A stretch of DNA of 64,000 nucleotides from Shewanella gaetbuli. Its GTDB lineage: Bacteria; Pseudomonadota; Gammaproteobacteria; Enterobacterales; Shewanellaceae. The translations under genes and the position numbers were made by a program. Location: the NCBI RefSeq assembly GCF_023284065.1, contig NZ_JAKIKP010000002.1, forward strand, positions 1 to 64,000. Direction: 5' to 3'. Below the pieces are notes generated by a model. The model was given only the letters and a program-made list of their open reading frames with translations, did no database searches and was not told the origin of the DNA. The first letter of the stretch is position 1. Each line of letters begins with the position of its first letter. Positions 63,994-64,000 of this stretch are shown piece after piece.

Positions 63994-64000
63994 AAATTCA

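Overview
The window looks like chromosome of a marine, AT-rich Shewanella (or close relative). The gene blocks, and protein sequences close to E. coli orthologues but with Shewanella neighbourhoods, point that way: pstS-phoR-phoB-porin-rdgC, lldP with a large Fe-S D-lactate dehydrogenase, NAD-type isocitrate dehydrogenase, sodium-type PomAB stators, and a ParA-CheW-CheW-DUF2802 block ending a flagellar/chemotaxis cluster. The genus call is inference. GTG and TTG starts are common and moved several starts away from the longest open frame. No rRNA, tRNA, CRISPR, IS element or prophage was found.

Layout. 1-660: two near-identical tandem copies plus one diverged copy of a ~95-nt unit ending in an intrinsic terminator, probably a small-RNA array. 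668-5410: phosphate regulon (pstS, phoR, phoB, porin) with Pho boxes before pstS, phoB and the porin. 5516-8332: rdgC and an M61 protease. 8757-15355: a membrane TPR protein with a degenerate GGDEF-like domain, a diguanylate cyclase, ppnN, xni and a DUF3192 gene. 15447-20859: a K88/FaeG-type chaperone-usher fimbrial locus with one unassigned gene. 20860-22174: long intergenic region with a ~181-bp tandem array of opposed REP-like hairpins. 22175-26418: a secreted S9 peptidase and isocitrate dehydrogenase. 26526-29880: gcvA, a hydrolase, DUF423 and rlmM, with a MITE-like element. 30061-37206: a small exported protein, thiI, pomAB (sigma-28 promoter) and xseB-ispA-dxs. 37315-43830: grpE (sigma-32 promoter), nadK, and the lactate genes lldP-dld. 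44083-51491: accessory and housekeeping genes, including an LysR regulator, a COG0523 GTPase, a DEAD-box helicase, a cyclophilin lipoprotein and an iron alcohol dehydrogenase. 51574-57790: an RssB-like regulator with mlaA, a FliK/FlhB-C-like pair (sigma-28 promoter) and an rRNA methyltransferase. 58291-60861: a TonB receptor. 61048-63993: DUF2802, cheW, a long CheW-like protein and ParA, which runs up to the window edge.

The least explained items are the small-RNA array at the left edge, the fimbrial locus with its unknown fourth gene and a shared AT palindrome before its two transcription units, a C8-loop hairpin that overlaps the ppnN Shine-Dalgarno, and sigma-28 promoters that tie an orphan FliK/FlhB-C-like pair and pomAB to the flagellar regulon.
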